Below are positions 48,408 through 58,015 of a stretch of 64,000 bases of DNA, one piece after another. The position numbers and the translations under genes are program-made. The notes beneath the pieces are model-generated. The model searched no databases and was not told the origin of the DNA. It worked only from the letters and a program-made list of their open reading frames with translations. Source of the stretch: Nitrosomonas stercoris (GTDB taxonomy: Bacteria; Pseudomonadota; Gammaproteobacteria; Burkholderiales; Nitrosomonadaceae); assembly GCA_006742785.1 (NCBI GenBank), contig AP019755.1, forward strand, positions 62,001 through 126,000, given 5' to 3'. Each line of letters begins with the position of its first letter. Position 1 is the stretch's first letter.

Positions 48408-48494
48408 TTTAAGGAATCTCTGAAAATATCGACCAAGCAATATTAATCAAAGCAAAAATAACAACACAAATAGTTTTTCTGGAGACTCCTTAAA
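48408..48494. repeat. 87-bp element with 19-bp imperfect terminal inverted repeats (MITE-like)
   Basis: The left arm TTTAAGGAATCTCTGAAAA and the right arm, read in complement as TTTAAGGAGTCTCCAGAAAA, match at 17 of 19 positions plus one inserted base. The interior is AT-rich and noncoding. It lies between convergent mltA and dsbC, so it might also act as a bidirectional terminator. A relative of the left arm, GGAATCTCCGAAAATTGTCGA, occurs at 57905-57925. Confidence 0.5.
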
Positions 48495-48517
48495 TACATT
48501 GCTCGGCTTTTTATTGA

Positions 48518-49234
48518 TTACTTACTATTTGCCGCCAGTTTTAACCGTCTTTCAATTTCTGTTTGTGGAATAAAACCCGGTACAACAGAGCCATCTGCAA
48601 AAATTAGCGTAGGAGTCCCAGTCACTCTATTCTGACGACCTGAATCCAACAATATCCGCAGTGGTGTATCACAATTTTTGGCCGCAGGTACTTTTGATTT
48701 AAGCATAAAATTATCCCATGTCTTGACCTGATCTTCAGCACACCAGATCGATTCTGCCGTTTTCATCGAGCCATTCAGCACCGGATAAAGCAGGGTATAA
48801 ATAGTAATATCTGTTACATTTGCCAGTTCTTTTTCCAATTTTTTGCAATAAGGGCAATTTGGATCAGAATAAACAACCAACAAACGCTCGCCATTTCCCC
48901 TGACAGTTTTTAACGCGTGCTTCAGTGGCAAACTATCGATCGCAATACGGCGAGCATCAAGCAATTGCTGCATGCGCTCATTCGTTAGACTAACGCGCTT
49001 CTTAGCATCAACGACATGTCCCATGAAGAAATATTTGGCCTCCTCGTCTGTATAGAAAATTTCGCCATCAACGACTACTTCATATAAGCCTAAATAAGGT
49101 GTTTTTGCCAGATTTTCTACTTTACTACCTGGAAAAAGTTCCTGAACAGCTGCTCTCAAATCAGCTTCATCCGCCTGCGCTAATCCAGTTAATAACAATC
49201 CCAATAGACCAAGCGAACACAAAAATAACCGCAT
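48518..49234 (-). CDS. dsbC: Disulfide isomerase DsbC
   Basis: A 238-residue precursor: signal peptide (to about residue 21, GLAQA), an N-terminal dimerisation domain (LRAAVQELFPGSKVENLAKT), and a thioredoxin fold with the CPYC active site (SDPNCPYCKKLEKEL) and a cis-Pro in VTGTPTLIFADG. A second Cys pair (WCAEDQ and KNCDTP) is structural. It reshuffles wrong disulfides in the periplasm, useful for cytochrome-rich cells. The ATG at 49234 is chosen since MRLFLCS begins the signal peptide. Confidence 0.94.
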   Translation of the reverse strand: MRLFLCSLGLLGLLLTGLAQADEADLRAAVQELFPGSKVENLAKTPYLGLYEVVVDGEIFYTDEEAKYFFMGHVVDAKKRVSLTNERMQQLLDARRIAIDSLPLKHALKTVRGNGERLLVVYSDPNCPYCKKLEKELANVTDITIYTLLYPVLNGSMKTAESIWCAEDQVKTWDNFMLKSKVPAAKNCDTPLRILLDSGRQNRVTGTPTLIFADGSVVPGFIPQTEIERRLKLAANSK

Positions 49235-49287
49235 ACTATTTCTCCAGTATAAAAATCGAATTGTCTGAGCCATCTAATCCAAGCAGA

Positions 49288-50454
49288 CTAACTCAATGCA
49301 TGCTGCATCAATCTATTTTTTAGAAGCGGAAAACGATTGGTAATGCCCAACCCTACATTTCGGATACGCATAATCGCGGCATCCTCGCTGTAGAACAGCT
49401 TATGCAAACCATCTGTTACCCATTGCATAGCAATAATATCTTCCTTGCGGCTCCGCTCATAATGACGTAATAACGCCAGCTCACCGCAATCTGCCAAACC
49501 AGCAAATTGCTGCATAATAGCTGCCAGATCGCGTGCATCACGCAAACCCAGATTGACCCCTTGACCTGCCAGAGGATGAATTCCGTGCGCAGCATCGCCA
49601 ATTAAAGCCAACCTTGGCTTGATGAGTGCTTGCGCTTGTACAAAGTTCAATGGAAATCCACGTTGCGGCGTAATCAGTCGCATCTCACCCAATTGGTGTG
49701 CAGCTGCCTGGCTGACTCGTTGACATAATGCTTCAGGAGATAAAGTGAGTAATTCGTCAGCCAACGCCGTCTTGGCAGACCACACCATGGAAACCCGTTT
49801 GCCTGACAACGGCAACAAGGCAAGAATGCCGTCACGTCGAAACCACTGGTATGCGATATGATGGTGATGACGCTCCACTTCAAAATTGGCAACTACACCG
49901 GTTTGATGATAACTATGCCGCTTGACAGCAATGCCAGCTTGTTCACGTATACGAGAGTTAACACCATCCGCGCCAATCAGCAGTGATGTCTGTAATACCG
50001 AACCATCATCCAACGTCAACTCAGCATGGGAATCATGCCAGGCACGTGAAGCACATTGTGCTGGACAAAAAAGCTGAACATTATCTGCAGCCACCAACTG
50101 ATCCCAAAGAGCGTGCTGTAATCGACTATTTTCAATGATGCAAGCCAGCTCCGGCACACCGCTTTCATACGCACTAAAACCAATGCGAGATACCAAATCA
50201 TCCCCATACACCCGCATTTCATAAACAGGTGTAATGCGAGCGGCATCCATTCGTTGCCAAGCGCCACAGGATTGTAAAAAAGCTATGCTCCCTGGGCTAA
50301 TCGCATATACACGTGCATCCCAGCCTCCATCAGCAGGCAATGGCGCTAGCGGCCGTGCTTCAATCAGCGCCAGCTTCAGTCCAGTATCTTTCAATGCGGC
50401 CAGCAAGCTCGCGCCCACCAACCCACCACCTATCACTACAATATCGAATTTCAT
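49288..50454 (-). CDS. UbiH/UbiF-family FAD-dependent monooxygenase
   Basis: A 388-residue flavoprotein. The Rossmann site is VVIGGGLVGASLLAALK at the N-terminus, GADGVNSRIREQAG is the DG motif, and LIGDAAHGIHPLAGQGVNLGLRDA is the second FAD motif. Members hydroxylate the ubiquinone ring at C5, C1 or C6; which position this one modifies cannot be told. It precedes dsbC by 54 bp on the same strand. Confidence 0.9.
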   Translation of the reverse strand: MKFDIVVIGGGLVGASLLAALKDTGLKLALIEARPLAPLPADGGWDARVYAISPGSIAFLQSCGAWQRMDAARITPVYEMRVYGDDLVSRIGFSAYESGVPELACIIENSRLQHALWDQLVAADNVQLFCPAQCASRAWHDSHAELTLDDGSVLQTSLLIGADGVNSRIREQAGIAVKRHSYHQTGVVANFEVERHHHHIAYQWFRRDGILALLPLSGKRVSMVWSAKTALADELLTLSPEALCQRVSQAAAHQLGEMRLITPQRGFPLNFVQAQALIKPRLALIGDAAHGIHPLAGQGVNLGLRDARDLAAIMQQFAGLADCGELALLRHYERSRKEDIIAMQWVTDGLHKLFYSEDAAIMRIRNVGLGITNRFPLLKNRLMQHALS

Positions 50455-50624
50455 AGCCAGATTATACTAAGGAACCAGCACAATAATGATGGTTTTCATA
50501 ATGATAGCGTTTGACAACACCCCTCCGAAAAACGCGATGCATGCATTTGGCCAGCTCATTGAGCAGAAACCATTTACTGAAACAGATTTATTATGTGTTT
50601 CAATTTCATTCCCAGCTTCATAAA

Positions 50625-53600
50625 TTATTCCCGTACATTTTCCCATAGTTTTTGCAGGCGTTTGATCGATACCGGGGTAGGAGTTTTCAGTTCCTGGCTA
50701 AACAAGGAAATACGCAGTTCTTCGATCTGCCAACGGAATGCCTCTAAGTTGGGATCTTCAATTTCAGCTTGTTGATGTTTGTGTAGATGCTTTGCATATT
50801 GTTGCCACAGTATTGCCACCTGTTGTGTTTGTTCTTGATCTCGTGTCGGATTTTTAGGGTATTTATCCATGCGCAGCAACATGCCCTTAAGGTAGCGCGG
50901 TAAATGTTGTAGATATTGCCAATGAGTAGCGCTGAGAAAACCTGGATAAACCAAGTGTTGTAGTTGTGTTTCCAGATCTTTTTTCAAGGTTGGAAAGGAT
51001 GTGCCTAGCGCGGGCAATTGTTGTTTTAGCGCTTGACAAGATTCGGCAATGGTATAAACCAGTTCTGCTGTTTCCTGCGTCACGCTTGCTAAACGAGAAC
51101 GAGCACGTGCTACCTGTGCTGTGAAGGTCGTCTCATTATATGGCAAAGGATCATCCCCTAACAAAGCACGATCAATAATGGCCTGGGTGACATCCTCTTT
51201 GAGCTGGCCGGGATCAATCAAACCATTCATGAACAAAACAGCTCGTTGCTCAACAGGTAATTTTTTTTCTAGTCGCCTAATTCGTTCTTTTAGCACCAAA
51301 CATAATAAGCGCCGAATGCCAGCACGCATGCTACGCTGTGCTTTAGCTGGAGTATCAAGTATGCGAATGGCGACACTATACTCTTGATCAACCAACGCTG
51401 GATAACCAATTAATTCTCGTTGCCCTCGGTAGAAGAGAACCTCTTGAGGCAATTCCCCAAAATCCCATTGGGTGATGTTATCGCGCTCAATTGCATCTAG
51501 CTCAGTTCCTGCACTATCGGTAAAAAGTTGCTGGGCAGTGTGGCCAAACTGTGTTTTTAGTTCAGCGAGATCTTGCCCCATGCCAAGCGATGTGCCAGCA
51601 TCGTCAACAACCTCAATTTTCATGCGCAGATGAGTGGGTAACGATTTATCTTGCCAACTATCTAGTGGCACTTTGATTGCTGTTTCGTCACTAATAAACG
51701 CGGCCAGCGCTTCTGGCAATGAAGTGGTAACGTGGGGATGCAGATCCAACCACTCCAGAAAATGTGTGACAAATTGCGGCGTTGGTATGGTGTGCCGCCG
51801 AATAGATTTAGGTAGTGTTTTAATATACCAGGTAATTTTTTCTCGTATCAATCCAGGAACCAGTCGATCGAAGTGAAACGGCATGAATTGGTTCAGTAGC
51901 GGTAACGGCACAATCACAGTGACACCATCTAACGGATGGCCGGGATCAAACCGATAGCGCAGTGGTAATACATGCTCATTAATCGTTAAGGTTTCTGGAA
52001 ATTGTTCAGTGGTGGGCGTTTCTGCTGTTTGCCGTATCAGAAAATCTCGTGTCAGGTAAAGCAGTTCGGGCTGAGTTTGTTCAGCTTGTTTGCGCCATTT
52101 TTCAAACGCACGGCTGCTGTAAATATCTTGTGGGATACGTGCAGCATAAAATTCAAAAAGTTGTTGTTCATCCACCAAAATATCCTGGCGGCGTATTCTG
52201 CTTTCCAGTTCGTGAATTTCGGCAATCAGCTGTTGATTATGCTCGAGAAAAGTAGCATTACTTGTATATTCCCCAGCAACTAATGCTTCGCGAATAAAAA
52301 TTTCGCGGGCGTGCGCTGGATCAATATGGCCGTACGCTACGCTACGCTTGGGCACAATGGTTAATCCATACAAAGTAACGCGTTCGTACACCACCGCTTG
52401 CGCGCGTTTCTTTTCCCAATGTGGATCAAAGTAGTGTTTTTTGCACAGTTTGCCGGCGATTCTTTCCAGCCAGGTTGGATCAATGGCTGCTACACAGCGC
52501 GCATATAACTTGCTAGTTTCTGCCAATTCTGCTGCCATAATCCATTTGGGTCGTTTTTTGCGCAGAGACGAACCAGGAAAAATTGAAAACTTAATAGCAC
52601 GTGCACCCTCATATATGCCTTTTTCATCAGATTTGAAGCCGATATTACCTAATAAGCCGGAAAGCAATGCACGGTGAATTTCTTCATAGCTGGCCGGTAC
52701 TTGATTGGGACGCAAGCCAATTTCCCGGATCAAAGTATGTAATTGACCGTGAATTTCACGCCACTCACGCATTCTGCGCTGAGAAATAAAGTGTTTACGA
52801 CATTGCTCGCTGAGCTTTTTGTTGGATTTTTTGTGCTTGACCAATTCATTATAAAAATCCCACAACTTGAGATAGCCAATAAAATCGGAACGATCATCGC
52901 GAAATAGCTGATGTGCCTGATCAGCTGCTTGTTGGTGTTCAAAGGGACGTTCACGCGGATCTTGCAAGCTCAGTGCGGAAGCAACAATTAACACTTCTGT
53001 CAAACAGTTTTCATATTTGGCTGCGAGAATCATGCGTGCTACTTTGGGATCAATTGGAAACCTGGCCAGCTGATGACCAATTTTGGTGAGTTTTTTGTGT
53101 TCATTTAGCGCGCCTAATTCGGCTAATAGCTGATAACCATCGGCGATCATACGTGCCGCAGGTGCTTGAATAAATGGGAATTGCTCTACATCGCCGATCT
53201 TCAGCGATTTCATACGCAAAATAACAGCAGCTAACGAAGAGCGCAGGATTTCCGGATCAGTATATTCCGGGCGTGCAATAAAATCTTCTTCTGAATATAA
53301 GCGAAAACACACGCCATTCATCACACGACCACAGCGCCCGGCACGCTGATTGGCAGAAGCTCGCGAAATCTTTTCAACCAGCAGCTGTTCTACCTTATTG
53401 CGATAACTGTAACGATTGATGCGCGCCAATCCGCTATCAATGACGTAACGTATACCTGGTACTGTTAGCGAAGTTTCCGCTACATTAGTGGCTAACACAA
53501 TGCGGCGGCGTTGACCAAGTGTAAAAATACGCGCTTGTTCTTTATGCGATAAACGAGCAAACAAGGGCAAAATCTCTACGCCCGCTTTACCATTTGGACC

Positions 53601-54389
53601 TGAAAAAGCGTGCTTACGCAGAGTTTCAGCAGCTTCACGTATTTCTCGTTCTCCTGGTAGAAACACCAGGATATCTCCTTCCCCCTGGTAGATAGCCTCA
53701 TCTACCGCATGCAAAATTGCACGTGAGAGATCTAGCTCCGTTTCTTCTTCGTATTCATGCAAAGGTCGGTAATGAATTTCTACTGGGAACAGCCGACCAG
53801 ACACTTCTATGACTGGCGCTGCATGAAAATGCTCAGAAAAGCGTTGTGCATCAATGGTGGCAGAGGTGATGATTAATTTTAAATCAGGGCGACGTGGCAA
53901 CAATTGCTTAAGATAACCCAGCAGAAAATCAATATTCAAACTGCGCTCATGTGCTTCATCAATAATGATGGTGTGGTAAGCACGCAATAAGGGATCTTGC
54001 TGCGTTTCCGCCAGCAAAATGCCATCGGTCATCAATTTAATACGCGTAGCAGCATGAGTACGATCAGAAAAGCGTACCTTGTAACCTACTAACTCCCCAA
54101 GTGGCGTATTGAGTTCTGTGGCGATACGCGCCGCTACTGTTCTGGCAGCAATGCGCCGCGGCTGAGTATGGCCAATTAGTTTGTTTGTATACTGCTTGTC
54201 AGAAGAATTTTGTGCCAGCTCCAGGCAAATCTTGGGGAGTTGCGTGGTTTTGCCAGAACCTGTTTCTCCACAAATAACGACCGTTTGATGCTGCGCAATC
54301 GCGCGGGCAATTTCTTCACGCCGCGCGACTACAGGAAGTTCTTCTGGGTAGGTAATGCGAGAAATAGTGGAAGAGGGAGAGACCAACAA
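50625..54389 (-). CDS. hrpA: ATP-dependent RNA helicase HrpA
   Basis: A 1254-residue DEAH helicase. Walker A GETGSGKTTQLPK lies near residue 43; DEAH in IIIDEAHERSLN near 145; SATIDAQRF; and QRAGRCGRVMNG. Ratchet, OB and a long DUF3418 C-terminal region (about 690-1250) follow. The only plausible start is a TTG at 54389 right after an in-frame TAG, 4 bp downstream of the thioesterase stop, so reinitiation is likely. HrpA unwinds RNA and helps stalled ribosomes in E. coli. Confidence 0.94.
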   Translation of the reverse strand: MLVSPSSTISRITYPEELPVVARREEIARAIAQHQTVVICGETGSGKTTQLPKICLELAQNSSDKQYTNKLIGHTQPRRIAARTVAARIATELNTPLGELVGYKVRFSDRTHAATRIKLMTDGILLAETQQDPLLRAYHTIIIDEAHERSLNIDFLLGYLKQLLPRRPDLKLIITSATIDAQRFSEHFHAAPVIEVSGRLFPVEIHYRPLHEYEEETELDLSRAILHAVDEAIYQGEGDILVFLPGEREIREAAETLRKHAFSGPNGKAGVEILPLFARLSHKEQARIFTLGQRRRIVLATNVAETSLTVPGIRYVIDSGLARINRYSYRNKVEQLLVEKISRASANQRAGRCGRVMNGVCFRLYSEEDFIARPEYTDPEILRSSLAAVILRMKSLKIGDVEQFPFIQAPAARMIADGYQLLAELGALNEHKKLTKIGHQLARFPIDPKVARMILAAKYENCLTEVLIVASALSLQDPRERPFEHQQAADQAHQLFRDDRSDFIGYLKLWDFYNELVKHKKSNKKLSEQCRKHFISQRRMREWREIHGQLHTLIREIGLRPNQVPASYEEIHRALLSGLLGNIGFKSDEKGIYEGARAIKFSIFPGSSLRKKRPKWIMAAELAETSKLYARCVAAIDPTWLERIAGKLCKKHYFDPHWEKKRAQAVVYERVTLYGLTIVPKRSVAYGHIDPAHAREIFIREALVAGEYTSNATFLEHNQQLIAEIHELESRIRRQDILVDEQQLFEFYAARIPQDIYSSRAFEKWRKQAEQTQPELLYLTRDFLIRQTAETPTTEQFPETLTINEHVLPLRYRFDPGHPLDGVTVIVPLPLLNQFMPFHFDRLVPGLIREKITWYIKTLPKSIRRHTIPTPQFVTHFLEWLDLHPHVTTSLPEALAAFISDETAIKVPLDSWQDKSLPTHLRMKIEVVDDAGTSLGMGQDLAELKTQFGHTAQQLFTDSAGTELDAIERDNITQWDFGELPQEVLFYRGQRELIGYPALVDQEYSVAIRILDTPAKAQRSMRAGIRRLLCLVLKERIRRLEKKLPVEQRAVLFMNGLIDPGQLKEDVTQAIIDRALLGDDPLPYNETTFTAQVARARSRLASVTQETAELVYTIAESCQALKQQLPALGTSFPTLKKDLETQLQHLVYPGFLSATHWQYLQHLPRYLKGMLLRMDKYPKNPTRDQEQTQQVAILWQQYAKHLHKHQQAEIEDPNLEAFRWQIEELRISLFSQELKTPTPVSIKRLQKLWENVRE

Positions 54390-54392
54390 CTA

Positions 54393-54872
54393 TTATTTAC
54401 TTATGACAACAGTTTCTTTCTGGTTGCTGAGGGTGCCCTGCTCAATAATCGCAACGGTTAATCTGGAAACCGCCACTCGTTTGCCGGTTGCCTCTTCCGT
54501 GATATCCGTTTGCCAAACTTGAGTACGCCGCCCAACATGCAAAGGAGTACATACCCCAATAACATTACCGGTGGTAACGGCACGGATATGATTGGCGTTG
54601 ATGGTAATTCCCACTGCTCGGTAACGATCAGGATCGATGGTCATCCAGGCAGAAACACTACCCAGCGTTTCAGAAAGCACACAACTTGCCCCACCATGTA
54701 AAATGCCAAAGGGTTGCGTGGTCCGATGATCCACCGGCATGCTGGCCTTCAGAAAATCTGGGCCCACTTCTACAAACCGTATGCCGATATACACACCCAT
54801 ATTGGCATTACGTAACCCTTCCAGATAATCAATAGTGTAATCTTTAAACCAGATTGCTTGATCAGAACTCAT
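54393..54872 (-). CDS. Hotdog-fold acyl-CoA thioesterase (PaaI/YdiI type)
   Basis: A 159-residue protein with the hotdog motif TTQPFGILHGGASCVLSETLGS, where Gly-Gly and the Glu are typical of the PaaI/YdiI/MenI branch. It probably hydrolyses aryl- or acyl-CoA in the cytoplasm. It directly precedes hrpA and follows the DAHP synthase by 28 bp. Confidence 0.87.
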   Translation of the reverse strand: MSSDQAIWFKDYTIDYLEGLRNANMGVYIGIRFVEVGPDFLKASMPVDHRTTQPFGILHGGASCVLSETLGSVSAWMTIDPDRYRAVGITINANHIRAVTTGNVIGVCTPLHVGRRTQVWQTDITEEATGKRVAVSRLTVAIIEQGTLSNQKETVVISK

Positions 54873-54900
54873 ATTATCTCCGCGTGCTTAATAGATTTTT

Positions 54901-56040
54901 TCAGGAAATGGCTGCCGAATGAGTTGAAACTGATGCTGAATTAGCACGTAGCCTGTTCCGACGTTGCTCTACTGCTTCAGCCAAATCTGTCAATACCTGT
55001 TCTGTAGTAGCAAAATCAATACAGCCGTCGGTAATGCTTTGCCCGTAAACCAGTTCTTCCCGTCGTCTGCCTTCCGCATCTTGTCTACCCGCTACCAGAT
55101 GGCTTTCCAGCATGACGCCGCTGATAGCATCATTACCAGCAATGATTTGGCGCGCAATATCAGCTGCCACTTCAGGTTGGCGCCGATAATCTTTTCCGCT
55201 ATTAGCATGGCTGCAATCAATCATCAGATAAGGAGGTAAATTGGCCTTTTCCAGCGCAGCGACAGCAGCAGTTACACTTTCCTGATCATAATTTGGTTGT
55301 CTGCCACCGCGCAAAATGATGTGGCAATCCGTATTACCTTCGGTGGTAAAAGTGGCCACTTGTCCTTCTTTGGTTACAGATAAAAAATTATGCGAATGAG
55401 ACGCTGCACCAATGGCATCAATTGCAATATTCAAATTGCCATAGGTACCATTTTTGAACCCTACCGGGCAAGATACGCCGGAAGCCAGTTCACGATGCCC
55501 TTGGCTTTCTGTGGTACGCGCGCCTATGGCCGCCCAACTGATCAAATCCGCGACATACTGCGGACTAATCAAATCAAGAAACTCAGTAGCTGCCGGAATG
55601 CCTTCATTGCCCAATCTCAACAATAAATCACGCGCTATGCGTAATCCTTTATCAATATTGAAACTGTGATCCAGATCGGGGTCATTAATCAAACCTTTCC
55701 AACCCACAGTGGTGCGTGGTTTTTCAAAATAAACTCGCATGATGATATGCAACTGCCCGGCCAGCTCTTCACGTAGTCGACCCAATCGTGCAGCATATTC
55801 TATAGCAGCATCAACATCATGAATTGAACAGGGACCGCATATCACCAACAAGCGGTCATCTTTGCCACGTAATATGCGGTGACTCGCCCGTCTAGCTGTA
55901 TCTACCGTATTCTCTTCACGCTTGGTCAAGGGATATTCATCCAATAATTTTGCAGGTGTGATTAGCTCAGCCTGTTTGACAATACGTCGATCGTCGATTT
56001 TATATTTCACTGATAATTGCTCTCTATTCTCTTTTGTCAT
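54901..56040 (-). CDS. aroG: 3-deoxy-7-phosphoheptulonate (DAHP) synthase, class I
   Basis: A 379-residue enzyme opening the shikimate pathway from PEP and erythrose-4-phosphate. Family motifs: VICGPCSIHD, EKPRTTVGWKGLINDP, GARTTESQGHRELASG and HIILRGGRQPNYD, then DCSHANSGKDYRRQ. The ATG at 56040 (TKENREQLSV) is preferred over an upstream frame start at 56061. Class I aroFGH-type; feedback type (Phe, Tyr or Trp) is not clear. Confidence 0.94.
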   Translation of the reverse strand: MTKENREQLSVKYKIDDRRIVKQAELITPAKLLDEYPLTKREENTVDTARRASHRILRGKDDRLLVICGPCSIHDVDAAIEYAARLGRLREELAGQLHIIMRVYFEKPRTTVGWKGLINDPDLDHSFNIDKGLRIARDLLLRLGNEGIPAATEFLDLISPQYVADLISWAAIGARTTESQGHRELASGVSCPVGFKNGTYGNLNIAIDAIGAASHSHNFLSVTKEGQVATFTTEGNTDCHIILRGGRQPNYDQESVTAAVAALEKANLPPYLMIDCSHANSGKDYRRQPEVAADIARQIIAGNDAISGVMLESHLVAGRQDAEGRRREELVYGQSITDGCIDFATTEQVLTDLAEAVEQRRNRLRANSASVSTHSAAIS

Positions 56041-56119
56041 GGTATGCAGAAGTAACCACATTGTTATATAGTGGCGCGACTCTGCTTTATCAAGAAGGGT
56101 ATTTTACTGCGATGTGGCA

Positions 56120-57784
56120 CTAATCGCCATTTTCCCGTAATGCTGCCAAATGGCTGGCGACATCTTCCTTGCTAAAACCAATGGCACTGGCAATACGATC
56201 AGCATGGCTAATGCGCGAAACCCCTGGAATCAGATGATGAGTAGGTTGCTCGTTCATAAATTCAACTTGCAGATAATTACCTATCCCTTCTTTTTGCAAC
56301 CGTTCGCATAACTCGTGATTGTGTGTGACCAATAAAGTAGTGGCACCCAGCTCATGAAAGCCTTTCAAGACATATTCTGATAAAGTCATCTTTTCTTCAA
56401 ACGTAGTACCCTCTGCCAGCTCATCCAGTATGACCAGCGAACGCGCTGTTGAATTGAAGAATATCTCGCGAGTCTGCTTCAACTCATGCGCAAAACGGCC
56501 TACCCCCTCTTCTAGTTGGCCGGGATCAGGAATCTGATAGAAAATATGCTCCGCTGGCACAATGCGCGCCTGTGTCGCGGGAACATAAGCACCGGCTTGA
56601 GCCAATAGTTGGATTTGCACCACCGTTTTACAGTAAGCTGTTTTTCCACCGCTATTTGGTCCCGTGACAATCAATAAACGTTTACTATCATCTAGCGTAA
56701 TATTGTTAGGCACATAATCTGGACGAGTTCTTAGTAAGAGTGGATTCCTAGCGCCGGTGGCGACCAATGTATGACGCTCGTGAGCATGAATTTCCGGCAA
56801 TACTGAATCGCCCGGTATGGTTTTCGCATGACGATACAATGCCAGCAATTCATCAATCATCCCTAATGCATCCATGGCTTTGGCCAATTCCGGGCTACTA
56901 CGAAATAACCTTTGCAGCGGATAGATCACTGAATCTCGATCTGATGCGCTAACTGACTGAAAAATAAGGGGTGTGATGGGAATCAGCATAATCATGATGC
57001 CGTAACCCATATAATCCGAGCCTACTTCCGCCAGCATATCCCGAAAAAAGAAGAACAAAATACTAGCCAGCGCCACAAGAAAGCCGATCAGCGGCCACTT
57101 GAACATGGATGGCTGAAAACTTGGCATGGGCAAACGGGGTTTTTCTTCTTTGGTAAGAAATTTTCTATTGGAAACATACAGCGGGCCATGTATCAACGCA
57201 TAAGTACGTGTTTGTGCGAAATCACGCAATGCCTGCACCAGCGTACGCAAGTAATCACTTTTAGGTGTGGGTAATTCTTCAGCTTCTTCTACCATATCTA
57301 CCACAAAATCGGTGCCATCAATAAATTGACGATAGCCATAGCCACCAAATTCTAATCGTTCTTTACCAGTGCTACTTCTGGGATTATCGGTCGTAAATCC
57401 TCCGACGAATTCTCCATACAGTAAGTTATAAAGCAGATTTTCATCATCAGCCATACGCTCGATATAAGCTTCTAATGCTCGCAGCATTGCGGGATCCGAT
57501 TCAAGTTCGCGCAGTGCTTCCTGTTTGCTTTGCAGCAGCGCAGTGTCAGCAATGGGGCGTGCAATTGAACGATAAAGTACCGCTTGTCCGACTTGCGTTT
57601 GTGCGTGATTAACTTCATCAAACAGTGCATCGGTTTCGACAGCCGCAAACGTTTTGGCATCCAGCACACCATAATCATCTGCTGTCGGTTTGGTATCTCG
57701 TGTCTGAGCTTGTTGCTTACCTGCTGACAAAATAAAATTTTCGCGCCAGACAAGGGAAGCAACAGCTTGTGAGGTATCATTCAT
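56120..57784 (-). CDS. MutS-related ATPase with two transmembrane helices
   Basis: A 554-residue protein. The C-terminal MutS V ATPase has Walker A VTGPNSGGKTAYCKTVV (near residue 372), Walker B LVILDELAEGTTFEEK and the switch LLVTHNHELCE. N-terminal helical parts resemble the core/lever (about 50-130). No mismatch domain I or FXE motif is present. Two hydrophobic segments, residues 231-247 and 260-278, interrupt the core before the ATPase and look like a membrane hairpin. Such membrane MutS homologues are not known to act in mismatch repair; role unknown. It is divergent from the MacAB-like operon, with 231 bp between. Confidence 0.85.
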   Translation of the reverse strand: MNDTSQAVASLVWRENFILSAGKQQAQTRDTKPTADDYGVLDAKTFAAVETDALFDEVNHAQTQVGQAVLYRSIARPIADTALLQSKQEALRELESDPAMLRALEAYIERMADDENLLYNLLYGEFVGGFTTDNPRSSTGKERLEFGGYGYRQFIDGTDFVVDMVEEAEELPTPKSDYLRTLVQALRDFAQTRTYALIHGPLYVSNRKFLTKEEKPRLPMPSFQPSMFKWPLIGFLVALASILFFFFRDMLAEVGSDYMGYGIMIMLIPITPLIFQSVSASDRDSVIYPLQRLFRSSPELAKAMDALGMIDELLALYRHAKTIPGDSVLPEIHAHERHTLVATGARNPLLLRTRPDYVPNNITLDDSKRLLIVTGPNSGGKTAYCKTVVQIQLLAQAGAYVPATQARIVPAEHIFYQIPDPGQLEEGVGRFAHELKQTREIFFNSTARSLVILDELAEGTTFEEKMTLSEYVLKGFHELGATTLLVTHNHELCERLQKEGIGNYLQVEFMNEQPTHHLIPGVSRISHADRIASAIGFSKEDVASHLAALRENGD

Positions 57785-58015
57785 ATATGTGTATATTGAT
57801 CAATTACAATTAAATTCAATGCATACAACTTTAGATGATTTTTTACCCTGATGCAGGAATAATCGTGATAAAGATAACTATCTAGCCATATTAACAAATA
57901 CCAGGGAATCTCCGAAAATTGTCGATGTCGCATCAACACAAAACAATCTCCAAAGATATTCCGACCATGGCCGTTCAACCGACCTTCCCGACTAATCTTT
58001 CCAATTCTTATTTTC
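57785..58015. other. 231-bp divergent intergenic region with a MITE-like remnant
   Basis: The spacer holds GGGAATCTCCGAAAATTGTC at 57904-57923, similar to the left arm of the 48408-48494 element, and CAATCTCCAAAGATATTCC (about 57944-57962), a weak inverse partner. Promoters for both divergent genes should be here, but none is clear. Confidence 0.4.
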
